NCBI RefSeq assembly: GCF_001039005.1
Contig: NZ_LDWR01000004.1
Span: 62,001-126,000, forward strand
DNA: 64,000 nt
Direction: 5' to 3'
Source of the DNA: Burkholderia cepacia
GTDB lineage: Bacteria > Pseudomonadota > Gammaproteobacteria > Burkholderiales > Burkholderiaceae
A program made the translations under genes and the position numbers. This document shows positions 63,413-64,000 of this stretch, one piece after another (positions within the stretch are counted from its first letter, which is position 1; each line of letters starts with the position of its first letter). The notes below the pieces were generated by a model. It did no database searches, was not told the DNA's origin, and was given only the letters and a program-made list of their open reading frames with translations.

Positions 63413-64000
63413 TCAGTCGAACTGACGGAAATCCGGCTTGCGCTTCTCGAAGAACGCCGTCATCGCCTCGCGTGCTTCCGGCGCGCGCAGCATCGCGGAG
63501 AAATGCCCCGCTTCCTCGGCCATCCGCGCGGCCGTCGCCACGCCGCCCGTATCCTTCAGCAGCGCCTTCGTCACGCGCAGCGACGACGCAGGCAGTGCCG
63601 CGAGCTTCGCCGCCTGCTTCGCCGCGAACGCGTCGAGCTCCGCAGCCGGCAGCACGCGGTTCACGATGCCGATCCGGTGCGCTTCCAGTGCATCGAACGC
63701 CTCGCCGAGCAGCAGCTTCTCCGCGGCGACCTGATGGCCGGCCAGGCGCGGCAGCAGCACGCTCGATGCGGCTTCCGGGCACAGCCCGAGCTGCGCGAAC
63801 GGCAGCGAGAACATTGCGGTATCGGCCGCGTAGACCAGATCGCAGTGCAACAGCATCGTCACGCCGACGCCGACCGCGATGCCCGGCACCGCAGCGACGA
63901 CGGGTTTCTGCGCACCGCTGATTCGCGCGAGAAACTGGAACACCGATGCGTTCTCGTCCTTCGGCGGCGCCTTCAGGAAATCCTCGAGATCGTTCCCCGC
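63413..64000 (-). CDS. Enoyl-CoA hydratase/isomerase family protein, 5' part beyond window
   Basis: A crotonase-fold protein whose start lies past the right edge; 195 residues are visible. The frame runs open to base 64000 with AGNDLEDFLKAPPKDENASVF, part of the A(G)xDL oxyanion-hole region. KPVVAAVPGIAVGVGVTMLLHCDLVYA carries the second oxyanion element and the usual glutamate (near LCPEAASS) follows. It hydrates or isomerises enoyl-CoA; the exact substrate is unknown. Confidence 0.92.
   Translation of the reverse strand, partial: AGNDLEDFLKAPPKDENASVFQFLARISGAQKPVVAAVPGIAVGVGVTMLLHCDLVYAADTAMFSLPFAQLGLCPEAASSVLLPRLAGHQVAAEKLLLGEAFDALEAHRIGIVNRVLPAAELDAFAAKQAAKLAALPASSLRVTKALLKDTGGVATAARMAEEAGHFSAMLRAPEAREAMTAFFEKRKPDFRQFD

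Noticed and set aside
1-64000. CRISPR arrays, insertion sequences, tRNA-linked integration sites, prophage or secretion-system genes
   Set aside because: Looked for and not found; no spaced direct repeats, transposase or integrase motifs, and no abrupt change of codon use across the window.

Overview
The window is a gene-dense, very GC-rich stretch (roughly two thirds G+C) that reads as the primary chromosome of a Burkholderia-type betaproteobacterium, most like the B. cepacia complex. The evidence is the codon bias, the order lptD-surA-pdxA-rsmA, miaB-phoH-ybeY-corC-lnt and glyQ-glyS-gmhB-acyltransferase, the amgK-murU recycling pair and a glpR-glpD-glpK-glpF locus. I saw no tRNA, rRNA, CRISPR array, insertion sequence, integrase or phage gene. 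The species is an inference.

Left part (1-17.5 kb): a LysR regulator cut by the window edge, a MAPEG membrane protein, a very large bifunctional penicillin-binding protein, small zinc/cysteine proteins, a divergent GntR regulator/galactonate dehydratase pair, a CopD-like membrane protein divergent from a two-gene cytochrome c operon, the RhlE helicase, an orphan di-iron ferritin-like protein and a YwrD-type gamma-glutamyltransferase. Glycerol block (16.2-22.1 kb): glpR, then glpD, glpK and glpF on the same strand, ending in a strong terminator; two small unknown genes sit between glpR and glpD.

Catabolic block (22.1-29.2 kb): a leftward desaturase / Rieske ferredoxin / reductase operon resembling rhizobial MocD-MocE-MocF, divergent from a LacI regulator followed by two TIM-barrel isomerases and an inositol-dehydrogenase-like gene. 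A 22-base sequence motif recurs (20 of 22 identical) in both regulatory gaps of this block. I read it as an inositol or methylated-inositol catabolic island under one LacI regulator; this is the most interesting unit here.

Middle (29.3-35 kb): a HAD hydrolase and an unknown 77-residue gene converging on a large nested palindrome, ribB under an FMN riboswitch, an XRE-cupin regulator, and an MFS exporter divergent from its probable LysR regulator. Right part (35-64 kb) is mostly housekeeping: tRNA modification and ribosome maturation (miaB, phoH, ybeY), lipoprotein maturation (lnt), glycyl-tRNA synthetase, LPS heptose synthesis (gmhB), glyoxalase, outer-membrane biogenesis (lptD, surA), pyridoxal and rRNA methylation genes (pdxA, rsmA), cell-wall recycling (amgK, murU), an Atm1-type ABC exporter, an acyl-CoA thioesterase, a nitrate-reductase-associated protein, fdhD, and an enoyl-CoA hydratase cut by the right edge.
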